Shown here in pieces: positions 15,875-23,702 of a stretch of 64,000 nucleotides of DNA (position 1 is its first letter; each line of letters begins with the position of its first letter). The translations under genes and the position numbers were made by a program. This DNA comes from Mucilaginibacter sp. L196 (GTDB lineage: Bacteria > Bacteroidota > Bacteroidia > Sphingobacteriales > Sphingobacteriaceae): NCBI RefSeq assembly GCF_009765905.1, contig NZ_LMUO01000019.1:544173-608172 (forward strand). The letters run 5' to 3'. The notes under the pieces were generated by a model that searched no databases, was not told the origin of the DNA, and saw only the letters and a list, made by a program, of their open reading frames with translations.

Positions 15875-16351
15875 TTAGCGGTTGGGTTCGTCATAATAAG
15901 TTAACTCGCCCATTTCCATACTTAGTGCTTGCCATTCTTCCTCGTCAAACTCAATTAAAGCGACTGCGCAGGTAGGTACATCTTTAATTTTACCGGTTAA
16001 ATAATACAATATCTGACTGATTCCAGGGTTATGGCCAACTATCGCCACAAAATCACGATCCTCAGGTAAGTGGTTGATAATATGCAGCAAAGTATTCTCA
16101 CTGGCATCATATATCTTTTTATCCGTTTCAATCTCGTGACTTAAAAGATGCTCCGAAAATATGTTGGCGGTAGTATGCGTACGCAGGGCGGGGCTGGCTA
16201 TAATTAGTGCTGGTTTAATGTCTTCAGCAACAAGCCGTTGGGCCATTATAGTAGCATCCTCCATACCTTTTTCTGTCAGAGGTCGTTCAAAATCTGAATA
16301 CTTGTTTTCATGTTCGGCTTTCGCATGGCGTATCAGCAATAATCTCTTCAT
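15875..16351 (-). CDS. sixA: SixA-type histidine phosphatase
   Basis: A 158-residue phosphoglycerate-mutase-like phosphatase with RHG-class signature LLIRHAKAEHE at residues 4-14, ASPALRTHTTA near 53 and the second catalytic histidine in IVGHNPGISQIL. In E. coli SixA removes phosphate from Hpt-domain histidines. An orphan Hpt protein is encoded 6 kb away, but no link is shown. The start overlaps the GT9 stop by four bases, making it the last gene of a three-gene unit DUF4254-GT9-sixA. Confidence 0.87.
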   Translation of the reverse strand: MKRLLLIRHAKAEHENKYSDFERPLTEKGMEDATIMAQRLVAEDIKPALIIASPALRTHTTANIFSEHLLSHEIETDKKIYDASENTLLHIINHLPEDRDFVAIVGHNPGISQILYYLTGKIKDVPTCAVALIEFDEEEWQALSMEMGELTYYDEPNR

Positions 16352-17385
16352 GGCTTTGTGGTATACTTACTTAAGTGCTCAATCACTGTTTTTGTTTCGA
16401 TGCGATGTAAACAAGCATAATCCCCTCTGAAACAAGGTTTATCGCCATATACAGAACACGGCCTGCATTCAATACTATCAGCCACAATATCATCTTCTGA
16501 TTGCCCATAACCCAGGAATCCCGCATAATGATGTGTTGCGCCCCATATAGAAACTGCTGGTGTACCCACAAGCGAAGCCATATGCATTCCCGCTGAATCC
16601 ATACTCAACATCACATCAAGCTGACTGATGAGTGCAAGCTCCTGTTCAATATTCAATTGCCTTACAACCGAAATAACATGCTCATATTTCCCCGCCCACT
16701 CATTACAAATTGCCAACTCCGAATCCGATCCGCCGAACAAAAAAACAGTAACATCCTGTTTCTTCAATTCACTGATTACATCTTCCATCTTTTCCAACGG
16801 AAAGATTTTCCCGGTATGCTTAGCAAACGGACTTATCCCAATCCATGTTTTAGTTTTATTGCCGATGATTTTAGGAATATCTTCTGTTAAAGGCCTCAAG
16901 TCCTTAACCAATTCATAGTTCAGCGATAACGAAAAACCAAGCTCTCGAAATACATCCGCATAACGTTCAGTAGTACGCTTTAAGGGTTTAAGCACCTTGT
17001 TTGGAAAACGTGTCAGTAGCTTTTTTTCTTCCCTGCCTTTATTAATATAGGCATAAGACACACCTGCAAGCCTGAATAATCTGCGCAATACTTTAGTCCG
17101 CAAACTACCATGCAAATCAGCAAAACCGGTAAATTTTCCTTGCTTTTTAAGCTGATTGTATAGCTTTATTATCCCACCAAATCCTTTAAATTCCTTATCT
17201 AAGTTGGCAGGAAAATATGTTAAACGAGGGATGTTTTTAAAGAAACCCGCAAACTGCGGCCTAGATACATAGGTGATTTCAATATCAGGGTTTTGATCCA
17301 AAAGTGCTTTTACAACAGGTACTGTCATCGCCACATCGCCCATCGACGAGAAACGCGACACCAGTATATGCTTCGGCCCCGGCAT
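16348..17385 (-). CDS. Glycosyltransferase family 9 (heptosyltransferase-like)
   Basis: A 345-residue GT-B fold enzyme of the heptosyltransferase family that builds the LPS core from ADP-heptose-type donors. N-terminal HILVSRFSSMGDVAMTVPV is the typical acceptor-side start. WIGISPFAKHTGKIFPLEKM and VFLFGGSDSE at about 200-245 match the donor domain. LALISQLDVMLSMDSAGMHMA and GTPAVSIWGATH at about 265-300 are the family hallmark (D-S-x-x-x-H). The ECRPCS motif also occurs in relatives. The heptose-synthesis phosphatase gene gmhB is in the same window. The start abuts the DUF4254 stop with a one-base overlap. Confidence 0.92.
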   Translation of the reverse strand: MPGPKHILVSRFSSMGDVAMTVPVVKALLDQNPDIEITYVSRPQFAGFFKNIPRLTYFPANLDKEFKGFGGIIKLYNQLKKQGKFTGFADLHGSLRTKVLRRLFRLAGVSYAYINKGREEKKLLTRFPNKVLKPLKRTTERYADVFRELGFSLSLNYELVKDLRPLTEDIPKIIGNKTKTWIGISPFAKHTGKIFPLEKMEDVISELKKQDVTVFLFGGSDSELAICNEWAGKYEHVISVVRQLNIEQELALISQLDVMLSMDSAGMHMASLVGTPAVSIWGATHHYAGFLGYGQSEDDIVADSIECRPCSVYGDKPCFRGDYACLHRIETKTVIEHLSKYTTKP

Positions 17386-17990
17386 TATTTCTTGTTATTG
17401 TACAAAACCGGGTTCAAATTGGGGTCGTTATACATCTTCATTTGGCGGTATACCTTCATGTATTTCTCACCCTTTTCAATGTCTTCCAATAGCTCATCAA
17501 TAGCTAATGATAGGTCAACCTGCTGCTGTAACAACACCGATAGCTTCTCGCTGCATTGCAATAAATGGTATTCGCTGGCATCACTGCGGATGCTTTCTTC
17601 CTGCATATGGTAAACCTTCAGCGCTAAAATAGATAGCCTGTCAATAGCCCAGGCAGGGCTCTCAGTATTGATCTTTGCCGTTGGCAACGCTACAATATCC
17701 TTGAACTTATCGTGAAAGTACGAGTCTATCACTTCTACAATATCCGTGCGGTCTTGGTTGGATTTATCAATACTGCGTTTCCATTTTATCACTTCAGATG
17801 AATCGATATTTGGGTTACGTATCTCATCTTCCATATGCCATTGGGCGGTATCAATCCAGCATTTGGTATATAAAATGTGGTCTATTGTACCGGTAGCATA
17901 TGAGGAATCAATTACCTTGAAAATCTCGTTGTACTGATGATAATCAGAAACTACCTGCTCAAAAATACGGTTGCATTGCGCACTAATCAT
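17385..17990 (-). CDS. DUF4254 domain-containing protein
   Basis: A 201-residue, mostly helical soluble protein with no signal peptide or membrane segment. I recognise it as DUF4254 from NIDSSEVIKWKRSIDKSNQDR, with the TDIVEVID segment and the pattern LSILALKVYHM. In Bacteroidota DUF4254 genes frequently lie next to GT9 heptosyltransferases, as here, so a role in LPS-core assembly is suggested but unproved. First gene of the unit with GT9 and sixA. Confidence 0.8.
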   Translation of the reverse strand: MISAQCNRIFEQVVSDYHQYNEIFKVIDSSYATGTIDHILYTKCWIDTAQWHMEDEIRNPNIDSSEVIKWKRSIDKSNQDRTDIVEVIDSYFHDKFKDIVALPTAKINTESPAWAIDRLSILALKVYHMQEESIRSDASEYHLLQCSEKLSVLLQQQVDLSLAIDELLEDIEKGEKYMKVYRQMKMYNDPNLNPVLYNNKK

Positions 17991-18033
17991 AGTTGCAAAG
18001 GTAATGGTTTATTTTATTCTGCCGCTTCCGGAT

Positions 18034-19707
18034 TTAGCCTCTTTTCTTTTCAAAAACCTGTATTATCGCCGGGAGCGATAGCGCATTTAAACACTTGTCT
18101 TTTGATAAGCCACCTTTGCGGGCCACCAATACTCCAAAATGCATATCTAAAAAGCCCTCATTGCGGTGAGCATCAGGATTTACGGATAGCCAAACGCCTT
18201 TTTCAAGCGCGTATTGGTGCCAGCGCCAATCCAGATCAAGGCGTAATGGGTTGGCGTTTATCTCAATAATCACATTATTTGCCGCGCAGGCATCTATTAC
18301 TTTTTTGTAATTGATAGGATAGCCTTTACGACTCAACAATAACCTCCCGGTTGGGTGCCCTAAAATGGTAGTATATGGATTTTCAACAGCCTTAATAATT
18401 CTCGCGGTAGCTTTTTCCTCATCCATTTTTAGGTTGGAGTGTACAGATGCCACTATAAAATCAAATTTTTTCAATATCTCATCGGGATAATCCAGCGAGC
18501 CATCGTTCAAAATATCCGACTCTATACCTTTAAATATCTTAAAACCATCGAGCTTTTTATTCAGATGATCTATCTCTTCCTGTTGCTGCAACACCCGCTC
18601 AATGCTCAACCCTTTGGCGTAGAATGCACTTTTGCTATGATCGCACATGCCCAGATACTCCAATTTTAAAGTATCCCGACAATATAATGCCATCTCCTCA
18701 ATGGTATTTACGCCATCACTCCATGTACTATGGTTGTGCAAAGTTCCTTTAAGGTCATTATAGCTAATCAGCTGAGGGAGCATATTATTCTCAGCCTTTT
18801 CAATAAATGTATCACCCTCACGTAACTCAGGCTTCATAAATTCCAACCCCGCTTTCGTATAAACGAGTTCCTCACTCGTCGGCTGATCAATTTCGCCGGT
18901 AGTTCTTTCTAAAACTGCTGTAATATGCTCCTCGCTTCCTGTTTGCAGGAAAAGCTCTTTATAAAAATCCCGTTTCTCAACACATACAATATCAACCAGT
19001 AAACCGTTCGCCAGTTCACCGTTTATATGATTACCATTCAGGTTTATATTTTGTAATATATTGGATGCTGAGAAGCTATCAAACGCCAATTGCTGATCCC
19101 TGCTGCCTAAAACAATAACCAGTTCGCTTATTATTTCACAAAGCCTGCGATATTCGCCTGCAAACTCTACCAATGCACCAACAAAAACGGTTTTAATTTC
19201 ATCCATCAGGTCGTTAGCTTCCTGTGCTATCTGCGCATACAGGAATTTACCATTGCTGGCCATCCTGAAGTCAATAGCCTTCCTGATTTCTTCCTGCGTT
19301 TTTAACCCGAAACCCTTAGCCTCAATCAAACGGTTCTCATTACAGGCATAGTATAATTCCCCGGTGTTTTCAATACCTAGGTCTTTCCATATTACAGCTA
19401 CTTTTTTGGGGCCGATACCTTTTATGCCCATCATCTCCACAACCCCTTCCGGGGTATCTGCTAACAGGTCTTCCAGTTCGGTCATAGTACCGGTTTCTAC
19501 TAATTCATGGATCTTAGCGGCGGTACTTTTGCCAATGCCTTCAACTTTTTCCAGTTCGGCCAGTGTTTTTCCGGCTACAGCAAAGGGTAGTTTATCAACC
19601 TTAAACGCCGCATTAGCTACCGATTTTATTTTAAACGGATTAACCTCATGCAGTTCCATGAGTCGTGATAAAAGGCGAAGTCTGCGGGCTATTGGTTTAT
19701 TTTCCAT
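18034..19707 (-). CDS. polX: PolX-like protein with PHP nuclease domain (polymerase site degenerate)
   Basis: A 557-residue protein with the PolX layout: helix-hairpin-helix at about 48-66 (VEGIGKSTAAKIHEL) and 92-110 (GIKGIGPKKVA), a palm/fingers region at about 120-265, and a C-terminal PHP phosphoesterase domain from about 320. PHP metal ligands are present: LHNHS (His324, His326), CDHS (Asp356, His357), Glu396, SVHSN (His423), GHP (His451) and NPDAH (Asp512, His514). In the palm, the usual GDxD that provides two catalytic aspartates is SELV (194-197), so Glu195 and Val197 replace them. Asp239 in LLVDIVCV may be the third. It is probably a 3'-5' exonuclease or phosphatase without polymerase activity. 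Confidence 0.88.
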   Translation of the reverse strand: MENKPIARRLRLLSRLMELHEVNPFKIKSVANAAFKVDKLPFAVAGKTLAELEKVEGIGKSTAAKIHELVETGTMTELEDLLADTPEGVVEMMGIKGIGPKKVAVIWKDLGIENTGELYYACNENRLIEAKGFGLKTQEEIRKAIDFRMASNGKFLYAQIAQEANDLMDEIKTVFVGALVEFAGEYRRLCEIISELVIVLGSRDQQLAFDSFSASNILQNINLNGNHINGELANGLLVDIVCVEKRDFYKELFLQTGSEEHITAVLERTTGEIDQPTSEELVYTKAGLEFMKPELREGDTFIEKAENNMLPQLISYNDLKGTLHNHSTWSDGVNTIEEMALYCRDTLKLEYLGMCDHSKSAFYAKGLSIERVLQQQEEIDHLNKKLDGFKIFKGIESDILNDGSLDYPDEILKKFDFIVASVHSNLKMDEEKATARIIKAVENPYTTILGHPTGRLLLSRKGYPINYKKVIDACAANNVIIEINANPLRLDLDWRWHQYALEKGVWLSVNPDAHRNEGFLDMHFGVLVARKGGLSKDKCLNALSLPAIIQVFEKKRG

Positions 19708-19723
19708 GAGAATTGTAACCGTA

Positions 19724-19757
19724 AAAATAAAAAAAGCCGCTCGTAAAAGCAGCTTTT
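19724..19757 (-). terminator. Intrinsic terminator after sppA
   Basis: On the minus strand AAAAGCTGCT and AGCGGCTTTT (19757-19732) form a hairpin with one wobble pair and a 6-base loop, followed by a run of T residues. It lies beyond the sppA end and the dispersed repeat, ahead of polX. Confidence 0.7.
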
Positions 19758-19776
19758 CTAAATATATTTTGGTTTA

Positions 19777-19870
19777 GCCCCACTCTAAATCTCCCCCTGT
19801 AGGGGAGACTTTTGACTTCGCTCTTTTTAAAGCCCTCCCTTCCGGGGAGGGTTGGGCGAAGAAGTCTGGG
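19777..19870. repeat. Dispersed GC-rich palindromic repeat, copy 2
   Basis: Same architecture as the element at 8335-8419: ACTCTAAATCTCCCCCTG, then CTGTAGGGGAG, an AT-rich centre and CCCTCCCTTCCGGGGAGGG followed by TTGGGC. The middle differs (TTGACTTCGCTC). It lies between sppA and polX, with all flanking genes on the minus strand. Confidence 0.8.
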
Positions 19871-19913
19871 CGGAGTATTTTGAATTTAGTCCCTCTTAAG
19901 TTAATGACATTGA

Positions 19914-21695
19914 TTAATTTATCACAATATCATATGGTAATCGGGTTTGCGGCGTGCGCATCATCTGTGTTACACCTTTAATTTCCTCGTAATATTTGTA
20001 ATTATCACCCAGTTCTGATTTAATAGCACGGGTTTTCATTTCTACATTAAAGCTCGATCCGAATTTATCCAGTATGCTTTTTTGCTCCGGATACTCAACC
20101 AATTTATACTCACTCAACTTAGCCATTTTCGCCGCGCTCGCTACAGCATCATTAATATTACCCAAACGGTCAACTAAGCCAATTTTTATAGCTTGTTCGC
20201 CTGTCCACACACGGCCCTGACCAATACTGTTAATATAGGCCTGTGTTTTGTGACGACCAGCAGCTACAGCTTTGGTGAAATCATCATAGCCATGGTTTAC
20301 CTGGTTTTGTAATATAGCACGCTCATCAGGCGAAAGCGGTTTGCTTATATCGCCCAGATCGGCATATTTGCCGGTAGTCACACCATCAAAGGTGATGCCC
20401 AATTTGTCGTTAAACAGCTTCTGCATGTTAGGTAAAATAGCGAATATACCTATCGACCCGGTAATGGTATTCGGCTCAGCAAAAATAGAATCCGCTGCGC
20501 ATGATATATAATAACCGCCTGAGGCAGCCAGATCGCCCATAGAAACAATAATAGGTTTCTCCTTTTTTGTCAGCATTACTTCGCGCCATATCACATCCGA
20601 AGCCAGTGAACTGCCACCCGGTGAATTTACACGTAAAACAACCGCTTTAACCTTGCTGTCTAACCTTGCTTTGCGCAAAGCCTTTGATATTCTTTCGGAG
20701 CCAATAGTATTATCATCACCATCGCCGCCGTTTATTTCACCTGATGCATAAATAATAGCGATCCTGTTTTTTGATGAACTGTTTTTATCATTACTATCGT
20801 CGGCTTTATCTGCATCACTCTTGGTATAATCTTTTAATTCTATACTTGGTATGGTCGCTTTTTTCTCGGTTCCAGTACGGGCCCTTAACTCATCTAAAAT
20901 TTCGTCCTTATATTTTAAACCGTCAACCAATTTGTATTTCAACGCATCCTCGGGGAATTGTATAGCCAAATTATTAGCGTAGTTAAATAGCGAGTCTTTA
21001 CTGATATTACGGCTTTTGCCAATATTGGTTAAAAAATGATCGTAAAGCGAACCGAGATAGGAGGTAACCTGTAGGCGATTAGCATCGCTCATTTTGGTAA
21101 GGAAGAGCGGTTCAACTGCGCTTTTGTAAGTGCCTACTTTTATAATTTGCGCCTCAATTCCTAATTTATCCAAAGCGCCTTTTAAAAAAGTGATTTGTGA
21201 GCTGAAACCTTTAAATTCAAATATGCCTTTCGGGTTTATGTATACTTTATCAGCTACGGACGCTAAGTAATAAAAGCTTTGGGTATAAACCTCAGCATAA
21301 GCAATAATAAATTTGCCCGATTTTTTAAAGTCGATAAGCGCGTTACGTATTTCTTCAACAGTGGCCTGTTGCGATTCTATGTAGCTTTCATCCAAAAATA
21401 TCCCTTTGATGTTGTTATCAGTTTTAGCCTTTTTAATGTCAGCCAAAATATCATTTAAGCCAACATCTTTATTATCATCTAAACCTAAAAATGGTAATCC
21501 GGATAATGGGTTATTAGGTGTACGTTCAGGTATAGTGCCGTTAAAGGAAATATGTAATACTGAGTTTGCATCTACATGCGAACCTTTATCGCTGCTTGCC
21601 GAGGCTATAATGGCAATGCCTATTATCACTATTATAATTGAGGTAAATACAAGTCCGACAATGGTAGCCAGTACATATTTGAAAAATTGTTTCAT
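19914..21695 (-). CDS. sppA: Signal peptide peptidase SppA (67-kDa type)
   Basis: A 593-residue membrane-anchored serine protease with a Ser-Lys dyad that degrades cleaved signal peptides. The N-terminal anchor spans about residues 7-32. The two tandem S49 halves are visible. The first contains VADKVYINPKGIFEFKGF, with the general-base lysine near residue 190. The second has the nucleophile context SMGDLAASGGYYISCAAD near residue 390, and IAIIYASGEINGGDGDD between them. The length fits the long, double-domain type rather than the short SohB type. Transcribed alone from near 21720. Confidence 0.94.
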   Translation of the reverse strand: MKQFFKYVLATIVGLVFTSIIIVIIGIAIIASASSDKGSHVDANSVLHISFNGTIPERTPNNPLSGLPFLGLDDNKDVGLNDILADIKKAKTDNNIKGIFLDESYIESQQATVEEIRNALIDFKKSGKFIIAYAEVYTQSFYYLASVADKVYINPKGIFEFKGFSSQITFLKGALDKLGIEAQIIKVGTYKSAVEPLFLTKMSDANRLQVTSYLGSLYDHFLTNIGKSRNISKDSLFNYANNLAIQFPEDALKYKLVDGLKYKDEILDELRARTGTEKKATIPSIELKDYTKSDADKADDSNDKNSSSKNRIAIIYASGEINGGDGDDNTIGSERISKALRKARLDSKVKAVVLRVNSPGGSSLASDVIWREVMLTKKEKPIIVSMGDLAASGGYYISCAADSIFAEPNTITGSIGIFAILPNMQKLFNDKLGITFDGVTTGKYADLGDISKPLSPDERAILQNQVNHGYDDFTKAVAAGRHKTQAYINSIGQGRVWTGEQAIKIGLVDRLGNINDAVASAAKMAKLSEYKLVEYPEQKSILDKFGSSFNVEMKTRAIKSELGDNYKYYEEIKGVTQMMRTPQTRLPYDIVIN

Positions 21696-21783
21696 TAAAA
21701 ATTATAAATGTAAGTAACTATGCAAATTTACTAATTCAATATGGTATAATATTAAGAGCTTTGTCCATAATATTTGTTACAAC

Positions 21784-22269
21784 ATGAATGATGTTTATTT
21801 ACTATTAGGCAGCAACCTGGGCGATAGGTACTTGTTTATGCAGCAGGCTATAAAACTTATTGAGGAGCAAATTGCTCCCATTACCAATAAATCGTCGGTT
21901 TATGAAACAGAGTCGTGGGGTAAAAGTGATGCTCCTGATTACCTTAACCAGGTAATATTACTGCAAACAGATATGCCGGCCCGTTTAATACTCGAAAAAA
22001 TATTAGCTATAGAAATTGTTTTAGGCAGGAAAAGGGAAGAGAAGTGGGGATCAAGAACTATTGATATTGATATTTTATTTTATGGCGATGCGATAATTGA
22101 CGAGGTTGATTTACAAATTCCGCATCCCGAATTGCATAAAAGGAGGTTTACTTTGGAGCCATTGAGCGAGATAGCGCCCAATTTTAAACACACAGGTTTT
22201 AAGAAAGCTATTTTACAGCTAAAAAATGAGCTTAACGATGATTTAATTGTAAAAAAAATATACTTTTGA
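21784..22269 (+). CDS. folK: 2-amino-4-hydroxy-6-hydroxymethyldihydropteridine pyrophosphokinase
   Basis: Transfers pyrophosphate from ATP to hydroxymethyldihydropterin in folate synthesis. The 161 residues carry LLLGSNLGDR at 6-15 and the substrate-binding W-x-K-S-D-A-P-D-YLNQV. The metal/ATP signature EEKWGSRTIDIDILFYGD spans about residues 83-100, with both catalytic aspartates. It ends 14 bases before the Hpt gene, so the two are likely co-transcribed. The pathway connects with folA and thyA at the left of the window. Confidence 0.96.
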   Translation: MNDVYLLLGSNLGDRYLFMQQAIKLIEEQIAPITNKSSVYETESWGKSDAPDYLNQVILLQTDMPARLILEKILAIEIVLGRKREEKWGSRTIDIDILFYGDAIIDEVDLQIPHPELHKRRFTLEPLSEIAPNFKHTGFKKAILQLKNELNDDLIVKKIYF

Positions 22270-22283
22270 AACAGTAAACCTTT

Positions 22284-22655
22284 ATGCCAGAGAACAATAA
22301 CGATATCGACCTGACTTTCCTATATGAGATTGCTGATGGCAGCGATGAGTTCATCGTTGAATCAATTACAATGTTTTTAGATCAGTCGCCACAAATAATG
22401 CAGGAAATTGATACTGCTATAAAAGCACAGGACTGGGCCACTGCATCAGCAGCGGCACATAAGATAAAAGCGAACCTTGGTTTTTTTGGTATGCTTAATT
22501 CCCAGGCAATAATTCAGGATATTGAACATGCCTGCAAAACAGGAAACCCTAACCCTGCAGAAGTTACAGCAAAATTTAACGAAGTAAGCGGAATTATAAA
22601 TGCCAGCTTATTATTGCTGGAAAAAATTAAAGCAGAAAAAGAAGTTAATCTTTAA
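22284..22655 (+). CDS. Hpt domain protein (histidine phosphotransfer)
   Basis: A 123-residue single-domain protein. ASAAAHKIKANLGFFGM at about residues 51-67 contains the phospho-accepting His in the H-x-K-x-N-x-G-F-F-G pattern of Hpt domains, flanked by helices of a four-helix bundle. It would relay phosphate between a hybrid kinase and a response regulator. No such gene lies nearby. The nearest kinase (48686-50860) has no receiver domain. The stop overlaps the end of the convergent purS gene by four bases. Confidence 0.85.
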   Translation: MPENNNDIDLTFLYEIADGSDEFIVESITMFLDQSPQIMQEIDTAIKAQDWATASAAAHKIKANLGFFGMLNSQAIIQDIEHACKTGNPNPAEVTAKFNEVSGIINASLLLLEKIKAEKEVNL

Positions 22656-22906
22656 ATCTGCTCTATTTTAAAGCTATAGCTTTCCATTATCAGGTTAGCC
22701 AGTAAATTTTTACAAGCCTCGTCAACCTTAGCATGTGCTATTTCAGCATTAGCAGCCTCAATTTCAAGTGAGATGTGTTTTCCTATACGAATATTTTGAA
22801 TTTCGGATAAGCCAAGATTTTTCATGCTTCCTGTTACAGCTTTACCCTGTGGATCAAGAATTTCTTTCTTTGGCATTACATCTATTTCAGCCTGGAATTT
22901 GGTCAT
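22652..22906 (-). CDS. purS: Phosphoribosylformylglycinamidine synthase subunit PurS
   Basis: An 84-residue PurS, the small structural subunit that lets PurQ and PurL form an active FGAM synthase in de novo purine synthesis. Family landmarks are KFQAEIDVMPKKEILDPQGKAV, the NLGLSEIQNIRIGKHI strand-helix and the final ESYSFKIEQI. purQ and purL are not in the window. Its start overlaps the 3' end of pssA by 20 bases, an unusually long overlap that suggests translational coupling. Confidence 0.9.
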   Translation of the reverse strand: MTKFQAEIDVMPKKEILDPQGKAVTGSMKNLGLSEIQNIRIGKHISLEIEAANAEIAHAKVDEACKNLLANLIMESYSFKIEQI

Positions 22907-23612
22907 GTGTTAGTTTTTTGAATTGAATTATTGATAGGCCGATGTAAAATAGTATCACCACCGGAACTGCCGCGAATTTAAAAAATAGTATCAATATAGC
23001 CGAAAATAACAGCAGTAAATAACGATAAATATTCTCCTGGAAATCGCGGTTCTTAAATTTGAGCGACATTAGTGGCAATTCCGCTACTAAAAGGCCACAC
23101 ATAACCACGGTGAAAATAGAAAGCCCGTATGAGTTGAGAATATATGTCGACAAATTACTGTGCTGTTCCATAATAAGCGGGAAAGATGCGATCAGAATAG
23201 CATTGGCAGGGGTTGGTAAGCCAATAAAGCTTTCAGCCTGCCGCGCATCCACATTAAATTTAGCCAGCCTTAACGCCGAGAATACTGGTATTAAAAAGGC
23301 AATAAAATTTAAGTACGGACTAAAATTATGAACAGGAGGGGCCTGTAAAAACAATTCATACATAATAGCTGATGGCAATACGCCAAAGCTTACCATATCA
23401 GCTAATGAATCCAGGTCTTTACCTATGCCCGAGTATGATTGCAATACACGCGAGGCAAATCCATCAAAAAAATCAAAAATAGCAGCCAGAAATATGGCAT
23501 AAGCAGCATAGATCAGATTTTCCTGAAACGTAAAAACTATACCGATACAACCACTGAAGAGGTTACAACATGTAATGGCGTTTGGGAGATGCTTTTTCAC
23601 TCGCTTCTTCAT
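22887..23612 (-). CDS. pssA: CDP-diacylglycerol-serine O-phosphatidyltransferase
   Basis: A 241-residue integral membrane CDP-alcohol phosphatidyltransferase making phosphatidylserine, the precursor of phosphatidylethanolamine. The active-site pattern D-G-x-x-[AS]-R-x(8)-G-x(3)-D-x(3)-D is seen as DGFASRVLQSYSGIGKDLDS, continuing LAD, at about residues 50-72. NAITCCNLFSGCIGI opens the protein, followed by six or more hydrophobic segments. It precedes and overlaps purS. Confidence 0.93.
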   Translation of the reverse strand: MKKRVKKHLPNAITCCNLFSGCIGIVFTFQENLIYAAYAIFLAAIFDFFDGFASRVLQSYSGIGKDLDSLADMVSFGVLPSAIMYELFLQAPPVHNFSPYLNFIAFLIPVFSALRLAKFNVDARQAESFIGLPTPANAILIASFPLIMEQHSNLSTYILNSYGLSIFTVVMCGLLVAELPLMSLKFKNRDFQENIYRYLLLLFSAILILFFKFAAVPVVILFYIGLSIIQFKKLTHDQIPG

Positions 23613-23643
23613 TTTAGTATGAAGGTATCAGGATTATTTTAAA

Positions 23644-23694
23644 TATTTATGAAGTTATAAGTTAACTTATTATTAAAATATAACTTCATAAATA
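23644..23694. repeat. Perfect 16-bp inverted repeat beyond rho
   Basis: Arms TATTTATGAAGTTATA (23644-23659) and their exact complement at 23679-23694 flank a 19-base AT-rich loop that contains the smaller palindrome ATAAGTTAACTTAT. It lies 9 bases past the rho stop and before pssA. It may end the rho transcript, though no clear T-run follows. Confidence 0.75.
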
Positions 23695-23702
23695 TAAAAA
23701 TA

